Positions 1-7,974 of a stretch of 56,434 bases of DNA are shown one piece after another. Where the stretch lies: positions 45,649 to 102,082 of the forward strand of contig NZ_LMVC01000004.1 of assembly GCF_001510655.1 (NCBI RefSeq). The letters run 5' to 3'. The notes beneath the pieces were generated by a model. It did no database searches. It was given only the letters and a program-made list of their open reading frames with translations, and was not told the DNA's origin. Numbering within the stretch: the first letter of the stretch is position 1; every line of letters starts with the position of its first letter. Made by a program: the position numbers and the translations under genes. Source of the DNA: Fictibacillus sp. FJAT-27399. GTDB lineage: Bacteria; Bacillota; Bacilli; Bacillales; Fictibacillaceae.

Positions 1-109
1 CTAGCACCAAAAAGTAGGCGTTCACGCCGGTAAGGCTCACCGCACGCCCAGCGGAAAGCGAGCAGCCTGGAACGGAAATCAACAGCTTACAGACTTCTTG
101 GACAGCCCC
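1..109. repeat. MITE-like repeat, family A, copy A1 (right part only)
   Basis: The window opens inside a repeat. Its right part matches the copy at 6316-6561, ending in TGGACAGCCCC followed by T-rich sequence. It lies 17 bp beyond the stop codon of the iron alcohol dehydrogenase, so the end could act as that operon's terminator. The left end is outside the window. Confidence 0.85.
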
Positions 110-126
110 TTTACATTTTTTATTAA

Positions 127-1308
127 TTAAGTTGGCTCTACGATCGTACCATTAAAGGCGGCTTGATATATTTTCCTAATATCGCCTTCTAATAAAGGAA
201 GAGGACTTCTGGCCAGGATTCTTTTTTGCTTTACTCCATCCTGTGTTAAGCTCTCCAGTGCTGAATCCGGTACATTGAAGCCAGATAAAGCAGCTGGGAT
301 TCCAACATCACTCACAAGCCTCTGGAGTTCTTCTACACATTTATAGGAAGCTTCTTCTTCGGATAAGTAGGCAGAATTTCCACCCAGGGCATTTAAGATG
401 TCCGCCATACGCTTTGTGCAGCTTTTCCGAATATAACCCATTACATAGGGAAGAAGGACGGCGTTCGATTCACCGTGGGAAATGTGAAATTGCCCGCCCA
501 GCGGGTAAGCCAAGGCATGAACTCCTGCTACTCCCGCGTTAAAGAATGCAAGGCCTGCGATATAACTCCCATTGCTCATATCAATTCTTGCTTGCCGGTT
601 ATTTCCGTCTGTAACGGCCTTCCGAAGGGATCGTCCTATTAAGCGGATCGCCTGCAGAGCTAAGCCATCAGTGGCAGGGCTTGCATTCACTGAAATATAG
701 GCTTCCACTGCATGGGTTAAAGCATCAATTCCCGTAGCTGCCGTTACTTTGGCGGGAACCGATACGGTCAGCTCCGGATCAATAATGGCTACATCTGCGA
801 GAAGATAATCGTGTGTCACCACGTCTTTTGTGGTCTCTAAGGAGAGGACAGAGATATTTGTCACTTCTGAACCGGTTCCGGATGTAGTCGGAATGAGGAT
901 TTTAGGCAACCCTTTTTTTTCTACATTTTTAGAGCCGGATAAGTTTAAGTAATCAGCTGCAGAACCATCATGCACAGCCAATACTGAAGCTAATTTGGCC
1001 AAATCGAGTGCGCTTCCGCCGCCTACACCGACGACCATGTCAAATTCTCCTTCACGGGTAAAGGAAACCAGCTTTTCTCCTGTTGCTACAGGAGGTTCAG
1101 GAACGACGTCCGTGTATAAAGTGACAGAATAGCCCTGTTCTTCAAGCGGTTCTGTTACTCGTTGAGCGATTCCTATTTTGGCCAGCATTGGATCTGTGAT
1201 AACAAGGATTCTCTTTGGCGCATACTTCGCAACTTCAGGCAGCAATTCCTTCAGTGATCCCCATCCTGTGTAGCTTAATGGGGTGAAAACTAACTTTGCG
1301 ACACTCAT
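127..1308 (-). CDS. iron-containing alcohol dehydrogenase
   Basis: 393 aa, the usual length of group III iron alcohol dehydrogenases. The dinucleotide-binding motif GVGGGSALDLAK is near residues 94-105. The metal-site region has GIDALTHAVEAY and later SHGESNAVLLP near residue 275. The start follows a GAGGGGG ribosome site. It is the last of three co-directional genes, 18 bp after the lactonase. Family members oxidise short hydroxy acids or alcohols, for example 4-hydroxybutyrate to succinic semialdehyde (Agrobacterium BlcB/AttL). The context suggests it oxidises the hydroxy acid released by the lactonase. The exact substrate is inferred. Confidence 0.93.
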   Translation of the reverse strand: MSVAKLVFTPLSYTGWGSLKELLPEVAKYAPKRILVITDPMLAKIGIAQRVTEPLEEQGYSVTLYTDVVPEPPVATGEKLVSFTREGEFDMVVGVGGGSALDLAKLASVLAVHDGSAADYLNLSGSKNVEKKGLPKILIPTTSGTGSEVTNISVLSLETTKDVVTHDYLLADVAIIDPELTVSVPAKVTAATGIDALTHAVEAYISVNASPATDGLALQAIRLIGRSLRKAVTDGNNRQARIDMSNGSYIAGLAFFNAGVAGVHALAYPLGGQFHISHGESNAVLLPYVMGYIRKSCTKRMADILNALGGNSAYLSEEEASYKCVEELQRLVSDVGIPAALSGFNVPDSALESLTQDGVKQKRILARSPLPLLEGDIRKIYQAAFNGTIVEPT

Positions 1309-1326
1309 TGTTTTTCCCCCTCTATT

Positions 1327-2175
1327 TTATTCGTAATATCCTTCAGTAGATTTGCGGAATGTTTTAAATTGGTCAGCATCGTGTCCAAACCAGACTTGGG
1401 AACCTGTTTGTTTCGCGATTCTGCGTATTTTCTCAACTGCGTTTGAATAGCCCAGTGAATCATAGATAATGCCAGGCGGCTTGATCGGCGGTCCGAAGCT
1501 TTCAGCAGTATAGATAGCATCTGAGGCGAGAATAATCCCGCCTGTTTCTGGCATGTTAATCTGAAGGCCAAGCATACCCCAGGCATGTCCGCTTCCAAAA
1601 TTAAGGATATTAATTCCTTCTGCTAATTCAAGATTGTCTTCACTTCGTTTTATGGTTTTCCATTGAAGATTATTTTTTATCCAGGCATCAATATCTCCCC
1701 AGATGTATGCTCCTTCTTTTTCATTGCGGGCATACGTTTGAAGGGCACCGTTCAGCTCATCTTCATGAACGATGATTGTCGCATTTGTAAATAACTCCAA
1801 GCACCCAGCGTGGTCAAGGTGAAGGTGGGATGCTATTACGTATTTAATATCTTCGGGTCTTACATCTAGCTCCTCCAGGCGGTTATGAAGATAACATTCC
1901 TCCCCCATATTGATTGGAAACATTTGCTGAGTTGCTTTCCCCCACCGGCCTTCTGGCCCCATTGAGCTAGGATTGCAAGCAGTATCAAAAAGAATTTTAC
2001 CTGCTGGATGGTCGATAAGTACAGTATAGACAGGGAACTCGACAAACTCAGTTGGTGTATTGGGATTCTCCACTGTTGCTGGACTGTGCATCGCAATCAT
2101 CCAGTTTTTATCCATTCTCATACGGCCATTATCCATTACATAAAGCTTTGGGTTAGGTTTAATAATATTCGCCAA
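1327..2175 (-). CDS. N-acyl-homoserine / gamma-lactone lactonase, metallo-beta-lactamase fold
   Basis: 282 aa with a TTG start behind GGAGGAGAAG. The dinuclear zinc motif SHLHLDHAG puts ligands at about H117, H119, D121 and H122. Further ligands are expected at GSGHAWG (near 198), LASDAIY (near 218) and WFGHDADQ (near 265). This is the AiiA/AttM/AhlD lactonase family, cytoplasmic, with no signal peptide. It lies between an aldehyde dehydrogenase and an iron alcohol dehydrogenase. That combination matches the Agrobacterium blcABC operon, in which the lactonase BlcC opens gamma-butyrolactone. It may also hydrolyse acyl-homoserine lactones. The family is sure; the physiological substrate is inferred. 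Confidence 0.9.
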   Translation of the reverse strand: MANIIKPNPKLYVMDNGRMRMDKNWMIAMHSPATVENPNTPTEFVEFPVYTVLIDHPAGKILFDTACNPSSMGPEGRWGKATQQMFPINMGEECYLHNRLEELDVRPEDIKYVIASHLHLDHAGCLELFTNATIIVHEDELNGALQTYARNEKEGAYIWGDIDAWIKNNLQWKTIKRSEDNLELAEGINILNFGSGHAWGMLGLQINMPETGGIILASDAIYTAESFGPPIKPPGIIYDSLGYSNAVEKIRRIAKQTGSQVWFGHDADQFKTFRKSTEGYYE

Positions 2176-2189
2176 AGTACTTCTCCTCC

Positions 2190-3617
2190 TTAAAATGCTG
2201 TTTTTATGGTAACGAATTTTAATTCTGTCATTTCTTCAACGGCATATTTAATTCCTTCACGTCCATAGCCGCTGTCCTTTACTCCGCCATAAGGCATATG
2301 ATCCAGCCTAAAGGTTGGGATATCATTAATAATGACTCCGCCTGACTCCAGCTTTTTGGCCGCATGTATTGCATGAAGGATGTTTTGGGTATAGATAGCC
2401 ACATTTAATCCATACGAAGAATCATTGACCATATGGATGGCTTCATCCAGCTCATGGTAGGGAACGATTGAGACAACGGGAGCAAATGTTTCTTGGCAGG
2501 AAACCGCCATATCTTTTTTCACATTCAATAGTACGGTTGGCGGGAAGACAGAACCGTCGCGTTTACCACCTAGTGCAATGTCAGCTCCCTGCTCATTTGC
2601 TTCCTGGACCCATGACTCAATTCGCTCTGTTTCCTTAAGGTTGATCATGGCACTAATATCGGTTTTTTCATCGAGAGGGTCGCCGGCTGTTAAATTTTTT
2701 GCCTCTTCAATAAAACGCTTACAAAATTCATCATAAATGGAATCATGAACATAAATTCTTTGCAGTGAAATACAAACCTGGCCTGCAAAGGAAAATGCTC
2801 CTTCTACACATCGGGGCACAATTTTTTCCAGCGGGATATCCGGTTCAACAATTAACCCTGAATTGGAACCAAGTTCTAATGTTACTTTCCTCAACCCGGC
2901 TTTTGATTTAATCAGTTTACCTACTTCTGCACTCCCTGTGAAGGTTACTTTTTTAACTCTTTCATCAGTAATAAGAGCGTCACTAAGCTCTCTTCCGCTG
3001 CCTGTTATCACTTGAAGAGCTCCATCCGGAAGGCCGGCTTGCTTGAAGATCTCAGCGATTAATAACGCGCTTAAAGGTGTTTGTTCAGCCGGTTTCAATA
3101 CAACAGTATTTCCCGCAGCAAAGGCTGGTCCTAGTTTATGCGCGACGAGATTAACCGGAAAATTAAAGGGGCTGATTGCAACGACAACACCTAATGGTTC
3201 TCTCCATGTAAATCCTAGCCGATTCTCACCTCCAGGAGCGGCATCCATTGGAATGGTTTCTCCATAGATCCGTTTTGCCTCTTCAGCTGCAAATTGATAG
3301 GTAGCAATGGTGCGGTCTATTTCGCCACGTGCTGTTCGAATGGGCTTACCGGCCTCAAGTGCAACAATTCGTGCCAACTCTTCCTTTCTTTCACGGAGAA
3401 GTTGGACAACATTCAGCAAAATCTCTGAGCGCTTATAGGCAGGCATCACTTTCATCGTTTCATAGGCTGTTTTTGCTCCTTCAATGGCTTTTTTTACATC
3501 TGCCTCATCTGCCATACTAATGTTAGCAATAACATCCCCGCTATAAGGAGAGTGCAGTGCATAGGTTCTTTCTTTTGATTCCCATTTACCATTAATGAAT
3601 AACTCTTTAATTTCCAT
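2190..3617 (-). CDS. NAD(P)-dependent aldehyde dehydrogenase
   Basis: 475 aa from the ATG at 3617, chosen because AAGGAGG stands just upstream; an in-frame start 10 codons earlier has no such site. The catalytic glutamate lies in TLELGSNSG (about residue 250) and the nucleophilic cysteine in GQVCISLQR (about 281). The cofactor loop is FTGSAEVGK. First gene of the operon, 14 bp before the lactonase and directly behind a -24/-12 promoter. By analogy with BlcA it would oxidise succinic semialdehyde or a similar oxo-acid. The cysteine-loop motif also resembles lactaldehyde or phosphonoacetaldehyde dehydrogenases, so the substrate is open. Confidence 0.93.
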   Translation of the reverse strand: MEIKELFINGKWESKERTYALHSPYSGDVIANISMADEADVKKAIEGAKTAYETMKVMPAYKRSEILLNVVQLLRERKEELARIVALEAGKPIRTARGEIDRTIATYQFAAEEAKRIYGETIPMDAAPGGENRLGFTWREPLGVVVAISPFNFPVNLVAHKLGPAFAAGNTVVLKPAEQTPLSALLIAEIFKQAGLPDGALQVITGSGRELSDALITDERVKKVTFTGSAEVGKLIKSKAGLRKVTLELGSNSGLIVEPDIPLEKIVPRCVEGAFSFAGQVCISLQRIYVHDSIYDEFCKRFIEEAKNLTAGDPLDEKTDISAMINLKETERIESWVQEANEQGADIALGGKRDGSVFPPTVLLNVKKDMAVSCQETFAPVVSIVPYHELDEAIHMVNDSSYGLNVAIYTQNILHAIHAAKKLESGGVIINDIPTFRLDHMPYGGVKDSGYGREGIKYAVEEMTELKFVTIKTAF

Positions 3618-3642
3618 TCTCAACCTCCTTGCCTTTTTATAA

Positions 3643-3659
3643 TGCAAGATTCATGCCAA
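3643..3659 (-). promoter_or_regulatory. sigma-54 (-24/-12) promoter of the aldehyde dehydrogenase operon
   Basis: Read on the minus strand the site is TTGGCATGAATCTTGCA. It has TGGCA (-24) and TTGCA (-12), with the invariant GG and GC exactly 10 bases apart, as in the family consensus TGGCAC-N5-TTGCW. The first gene starts 26 bp downstream and a divergent sigma-54 activator gene lies upstream. Confidence 0.9.
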
Positions 3660-3711
3660 TATTAAAAATGCTTATTTTATATAAGAATTTACATTGTCTA
3701 AAGCAAATAAT

Positions 3712-3802
3712 GGTGATAAAATTCACCATAATAAAAAGAATTGTTGGTGTAACAGAGACTAAAGACGGTGAAAATCGTCACCGTTTGGTGATAATTTTCA
3801 CC
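3712..3802. promoter_or_regulatory. three palindromic activator sites (UAS)
   Basis: Three 16-bp palindromes of the form GGTGA-N6-TCACC: GGTGATAAAATTCACC at 3712-3727, GGTGAAAATCGTCACC at 3767-3782 and GGTGATAATTTTCACC at 3787-3802. Centres are 55 and 20 bp apart, and the last two are about two helical turns from each other. They sit between the sigma-54 promoter and the divergent activator gene, where an enhancer-binding protein would bind. The last ends 10 bp before the activator's ribosome site, which suggests autoregulation. Confidence 0.85.
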
Positions 3803-3828
3803 GCTTCTTGCAGGAGGCAGAGATTCCG

Positions 3829-5535
3829 ATGAAACCACTTACTGTGAACAAAGAAATTTTAGAAAGCGTTTTCTCCTCGATGCCCAACGGGGTCATTGTA
3901 GTGGACCATAATAATAGGATTTTATTCATTAATTCCTCAGCACAAAAACTAATAAAACAAGAACACCAAGACTTAGTGGGCAAAGATATTCGTGATTTTG
4001 TTCCTAATTCACCAATCCACCAAGTTCTTAATAGTGGCAAGAGCACACTCGGAGCGAAAATGACGATAGCAGGGTTGCAATGTATGGTGAATAAAACTCC
4101 CTTATATAAGGAAAATCAGCTCATTGGTGCTGTGAGTGTTATTCAGGATATTTCTCAAATCGAACATTATCGTTCATTACTCAAGCAAATGGAAAAAATC
4201 ATCGAATTTTCTACGGATGGCATTTATGTCGTTAATAGTGAAGGAATTACACTCATTGTGAATTCAGCTTACGAGGCTATGTCAGGAATCAAGAGGGAAA
4301 GACTTATCGGTCATCACATGGGCGATTTGATGAACCACGGCTACTTTGATCAATCTGTCTCACTCCTTGTCCTGCAGGATAAAAAACGCAGATCGATTCT
4401 TCAGCGAATCGGCCAGCAAAAAGATGTCATGGTCACGGGAACTCCCGTTTTCGATGAATCAGGCGAGATTCAAATGGTTGTAACCAGTGTCAGAGACATT
4501 ACTCAGCTAAATGAACTGACAAATGAGTTGAAGAAGGCAAAAAGCTTTTCTGAAATGAGTCAGAATCGATATACCTTTTCCACGGAGGGAAATGATGAAA
4601 AAGTAGTCTTTCAAAGCATTCAAATGAAGGGAATTATAGAAAAAGTAAAACAAATCGCTTCATACCCAACAAGTATATTGCTATCTGGTCCTTCAGGAGC
4701 GGGTAAAGAGGTTATTGCTAATTTAGTTCACCAATTAAGTGACAGAAAAGATATGCCTTTTATTAAAGTGAACTGCGGGGCTATCCCTGAACAGCTGCTG
4801 GAATCTGAGCTTTTTGGTTATGAAAAAGGGGCGTTTACCGGAGCAAGGCAGGAAGGGAAAGTCGGCCTGCTGGAACTGGCGGACAAGGGGACAGTTTTGC
4901 TGGATGAAGTAGGGGAACTTCCATTGTCTCTGCAAGTCAAATTGCTTCGTGTCCTGCAAGAGAAACAAATTCAAAAATTAGGCAGCAGCAAAGTAAAACA
5001 ACTAGACATTAGAATCATTTCAGCAACAAATAAACATTTGAAAGAGTTAGTGGAGAAAGGAAAATTTCGAGAAGACTTATATTACCGGCTGCAAGTGATA
5101 GAAATAGCTATTCCTCCATTGAGCCAGCGTCCTGAGGACATTGAAGTCTTGCTGGATCATTTTTTCACCTATTTCTGTAAACTATTTAATATCGAAAAGC
5201 ATGTATCACCCGAAACCAAACAAATTTTACAAAGCTATCATTGGCCGGGGAATGTGAGAGAATTAAGGAATTTAGTTGAGAGCATGATTGTTTCGGTGCC
5301 ATCACTTACTATTGAACCGGTTGATCTGCCGCCGCACTTTAGTATTCATGGTAACTCAGAGTCTGTTCATACTTTCAAACAAAGAATGGAACAGTTTGAA
5401 AAAAGAGTGATAATGGATGCGCTTCACACGAAACCCTCCATCAGAAAGGCAGCAGAATATTTAGGAGTCGATCACTCGACACTTGTGAAAAAAATGAAAA
5501 AGTGGGATAGGGAGATCAACAGAGGGATCAATTGA
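3829..5535 (+). CDS. sigma-54-dependent transcriptional activator (PAS-PAS-AAA+-HTH)
   Basis: 568 aa from the ATG at 3829, 11 bp after AGGAGG; an upstream in-frame TTG precedes that site and is rejected. Two PAS-like segments fill the first 230 residues, so it probably senses a small molecule. The AAA+ domain has Walker A GPSGAGKE (about 287), GAFTGA (about 334), which contacts sigma-54, and Walker B TVLLDEVGELP. The C-terminal Fis-type helix-turn-helix is near 534-560 (IRKAAEYLGVDHSTLVKKM). It is divergent from the lactonase operon, which has a -24/-12 promoter and three palindromes between, so it almost certainly activates that operon. RocR/AcoR class; the ligand is unknown. Confidence 0.93.
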   Translation: MKPLTVNKEILESVFSSMPNGVIVVDHNNRILFINSSAQKLIKQEHQDLVGKDIRDFVPNSPIHQVLNSGKSTLGAKMTIAGLQCMVNKTPLYKENQLIGAVSVIQDISQIEHYRSLLKQMEKIIEFSTDGIYVVNSEGITLIVNSAYEAMSGIKRERLIGHHMGDLMNHGYFDQSVSLLVLQDKKRRSILQRIGQQKDVMVTGTPVFDESGEIQMVVTSVRDITQLNELTNELKKAKSFSEMSQNRYTFSTEGNDEKVVFQSIQMKGIIEKVKQIASYPTSILLSGPSGAGKEVIANLVHQLSDRKDMPFIKVNCGAIPEQLLESELFGYEKGAFTGARQEGKVGLLELADKGTVLLDEVGELPLSLQVKLLRVLQEKQIQKLGSSKVKQLDIRIISATNKHLKELVEKGKFREDLYYRLQVIEIAIPPLSQRPEDIEVLLDHFFTYFCKLFNIEKHVSPETKQILQSYHWPGNVRELRNLVESMIVSVPSLTIEPVDLPPHFSIHGNSESVHTFKQRMEQFEKRVIMDALHTKPSIRKAAEYLGVDHSTLVKKMKKWDREINRGIN

Positions 5536-5596
5536 AACAAATTCAAAAAAATTTTATATGGTAAAATGAACAAAAACGAATGGAGAAATGATTGTC

Positions 5597-5738
5597 TTGT
5601 CTAAATTGCCTAACTGCCCAAAATGCAGCTCAGAGTATACCTACGAGGATGGCAGCCTTTTTGCACGATATTGATTGCAAAATTGACAGTTTTGGCGCCA
5701 TGAAGTTAAAATCTGAATTTGTAATGAAGATATTATGA
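5597..5738 (+). pseudogene. phnA/yjdM-like zinc-ribbon gene, internally deleted remnant
   Basis: From a TTG at 5597, behind GGAG, the frame reads LPNCPKCSSEYTYEDGSLF, the N-terminus of PhnA/YjdM-type proteins. It stops at 5669-5674. From about 5664 another frame reads IDCKIDSFGAMKLKSEFVM, the C-terminus of the same family, ending in TGA at 5736-5738. The middle of the protein, including the second zinc-ribbon cysteine pair, is gone and the halves are out of frame. Recognition of the family is from memory of its sequence. Confidence 0.7.
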
Positions 5739-6303
5739 TCGAAGCTGCTCATAAAGAATACGGCCGTGTAGATGTGCTCATCAACAATGCAGGATTACAG
5801 CACGTGTCTCCTATCGAAGAGTTCCCGACTGCTAAATTCGAACTAATGATTAAAATCATGCTGTCTGCTCCATTCATCGCGATTAAACATGCATTCCCAA
5901 TCATGAAAGAGCAAGGGTTCGGACGCATTATCAACGTGGCTTCCATTAACCGACTTATTGGGTTTGCTTGAAAAGCAGCATACAACAGTGCAAAACATGG
6001 TGTGATCGGTCTAACAAAGGTTGCGGCATTAGAGTCTGCTACTCACGGAGTAACAGTAAATGCCCTTTGTCCAGGATATGTTGACACGCCTCTCGTACGT
6101 GGCCAGATGGAAGATTTAGCGAAAACAAGAAACGTTTCTTTGGAAAGTGTTCTTGAAGAAGTCATCTACCCGTTAGTTCCGCAAAAACGTTTTATTGGAA
6201 GTAAGTGAGATCGCTGACTACGCAATGTTCCTTTCAAGCGACAAAGCAAAAAGTATTACAGGACAAGCCATCGTTATGGATGGGCGGCTATACTGCACAA
6301 TAA
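5735..6303 (+). pseudogene. 3-hydroxybutyrate dehydrogenase (SDR family), decayed 5'-truncated gene
   Basis: The remnant reads HKEYGRVDVLINNAGLQHV, then the catalytic [15 protein letters not shown], then [12 protein letters not shown] and MDGGYTAQ at the end, as in BdhA-type short-chain dehydrogenases. The first 70 or so residues with the TGxxxGIG motif are missing. There is an in-frame TGA at 5969-5971 (GGA to TGA by one change), a one-base insertion near 6194 and another near 6285. The fragment begins exactly at the end of the phnA relic. Three independent lesions show it has been inactive for some time. Confidence 0.88.
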
Positions 6304-6315
6304 TTTGTATTGTAA

Positions 6316-6561
6316 GGGGCTGTCCAGAAAGTCGAAAATTGACCTTCAGGCAGCCCCTTTTTGGCTTGAAAAATCTTCAATGAAAAGTTAATTGAAGTGG
6401 AAGATGCGAGACTCCTGCGGGACTAGCGTGACAGGTGAGACTCCCGCCGGTGCTTGCACCAAAAAGTAGGCGTTCACGCCGGTAAGGCTCACCGCACGCC
6501 CCGCGGAAAGCGAGCAGCCTGGAACGGAAATCAACAGCTTACAGACTTCTTGGACAGCCCC
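6316..6561. repeat. MITE-like repeat, family A, copy A2 (short form, complete)
   Basis: 246 bp bounded by inverted ends GGGGCTGTCCAGAAAGTC and, on the other strand, GGGGCTGTCCAAGAAGTC. Just inside the left end a second CAGCCCC followed by TTTTT lets the end fold into a terminator-like hairpin (6316-6360). The right end is also followed by TTTTT. This copy lacks the internal module of about 75 bp, running from CTCGAAAATGAACTTC to the CCTTCCTTGTC stretch, that other copies carry. No transposase reading frame. Confidence 0.85.
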
Positions 6562-6573
6562 TTTTTAGTTCTA

Positions 6574-7482
6574 TTAAACTTTTGAATCTATAGCTTTTAC
6601 GATTCTCTCACAGATCTCATGCGTTAAAAGCGAATCATCAATCGATGGATCAGGTAACTTATTATTTTGAATGCATTCGATAAAATGATCGACAATTTGA
6701 TAGAAGCCTCGTTTATACAGCGTGGGCTCCCAGTCACCAAATTTAGACATGCTGATCTCTTTATTATGATAATGTGTGGTTTCCACCAGACTGTTAACGA
6801 CATATTTATCGCTGCGAGTATGGTATTCAATGATTTCCTCTGTCACCCCGCCATTTCTGTTCATGATTCCCATAGCAATACATCCATCACCAATAAGCTG
6901 AATGATCAAGTGATCAAGCATTTCCCCATTCCTTAAAAACTGTATCTTTACATCCAACACCTCAGTATCCATTAAAAATCGAAGTGTATCTACCACATGG
7001 ATAAAATCTTCAACAACAAATCTTCGTATAAAATCCGGAGACGAATATCTGTTTTTTTGCATGAGGATTAAGCTTGCTTTCCCGTGTTCTATAAGCTCAT
7101 TCACCTTTGGTATAAACCTTCTGTTGAAACCAGCCATGGCGATACTGCCGCTTTCTTTTGCGAGCTTTACAATGCTCTCGGTTTCCTGAAGGCTCATGGA
7201 TATAGGTTTATCTATGTAAGTATGGATTCCGCTTTTTAGCAGTTTTTCAGCGATTTCAAAATGTGCCTCTGTCGCTGTACTCACAAACGCTGCATTAATG
7301 CCCTTTGTTATGAGCTCATCAACTGTCGGTACCTTTTCCTGAATTCGATATTTTTCGGACAATCTATTGAGAGTTTCGATATTCCTTGTACAAAGCACCA
7401 GCTCTATCCCTTCTTTTTCAGAAAGAACAGGCAAGTAGGCCTTTGCTGCAATGTCACCCAACCCAATAATTCCAATCTTCAT
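6574..7482 (-). CDS. Gfo/Idh/MocA-family oxidoreductase
   Basis: 302 aa. The N-terminal Rossmann motif is GIIGLGDIAAKAYLP, and the family signature DKPISMSLQETE (EKP-like) is near residues 90-100. These enzymes oxidise or reduce sugars, inositols and related polyols with NAD(P). It starts behind GGTGAAGGG. It follows a VOC gene with a 61-bp gap and ends 13 bp from repeat A2, which probably terminates it. Substrate unknown. Confidence 0.9.
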   Translation of the reverse strand: MKIGIIGLGDIAAKAYLPVLSEKEGIELVLCTRNIETLNRLSEKYRIQEKVPTVDELITKGINAAFVSTATEAHFEIAEKLLKSGIHTYIDKPISMSLQETESIVKLAKESGSIAMAGFNRRFIPKVNELIEHGKASLILMQKNRYSSPDFIRRFVVEDFIHVVDTLRFLMDTEVLDVKIQFLRNGEMLDHLIIQLIGDGCIAMGIMNRNGGVTEEIIEYHTRSDKYVVNSLVETTHYHNKEISMSKFGDWEPTLYKRGFYQIVDHFIECIQNNKLPDPSIDDSLLTHEICERIVKAIDSKV

Positions 7483-7543
7483 CCCTTCACCTCATCCCTA
7501 TTACTGAAGTTACCTTATTTCAGGTATCCTTTCTTCTCCTTTT

Positions 7544-7921
7544 TTAAACCTCTGCCTCACTCATCAAGGCATGTGTATTTCCTTCTTTATCGTTAAAGAA
7601 AGCCATCCATGTTTCGGTTTGTCCCATTTTAGCAATCAGGTGAGGTTCGCTTACAAACGCAGCACCTTTTTTAAGCATATCTTCATAAGCACTCTTAATA
7701 TGAGTCACTTGGAAATAGATGACGGAACTGGGATGGGCAAATGTTTCATTCTCAGGCAGGCTGAGCATTAAACGAAGGCCGCTGCACTCAAAGAATGCCA
7801 TGTTTTTGTTTTGAAAAAGGAGTTGAAGCCCTAAGTCGTTTTGATAAAAATCAACGGCTCTTTCCAGGTCTTTTACAGGAACTCCAATCTGTCCAATTTT
7901 ATGTATCGCTGTTGCTTCCAT
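7544..7921 (-). CDS. VOC-family (glyoxalase/bleomycin-resistance fold) protein
   Basis: 125 aa, the usual single-domain length with two beta-alpha-beta-beta-beta units. Family features are HKIGQIGVPVKDLERAVDFY at the start, LGLQLLFQNKNMAFFEC, and a C-terminal AFFNDKEGNTHALM with a likely metal-ligand glutamate (DKEGN). The start follows GAGGAGAG. It lies between an AraC regulator and a Gfo/Idh/MocA oxidoreductase on the same strand, so the three may be co-transcribed. Members include glyoxalases, dioxygenases and epimerases; the reaction here is unknown. Confidence 0.88.
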   Translation of the reverse strand: MEATAIHKIGQIGVPVKDLERAVDFYQNDLGLQLLFQNKNMAFFECSGLRLMLSLPENETFAHPSSVIYFQVTHIKSAYEDMLKKGAAFVSEPHLIAKMGQTETWMAFFNDKEGNTHALMSEAEV

Positions 7922-7974
7922 TAACCATCTCTCCTCTTTTGTTCTTTCTTCTTCATCATAAATGGTTGTTGCTG

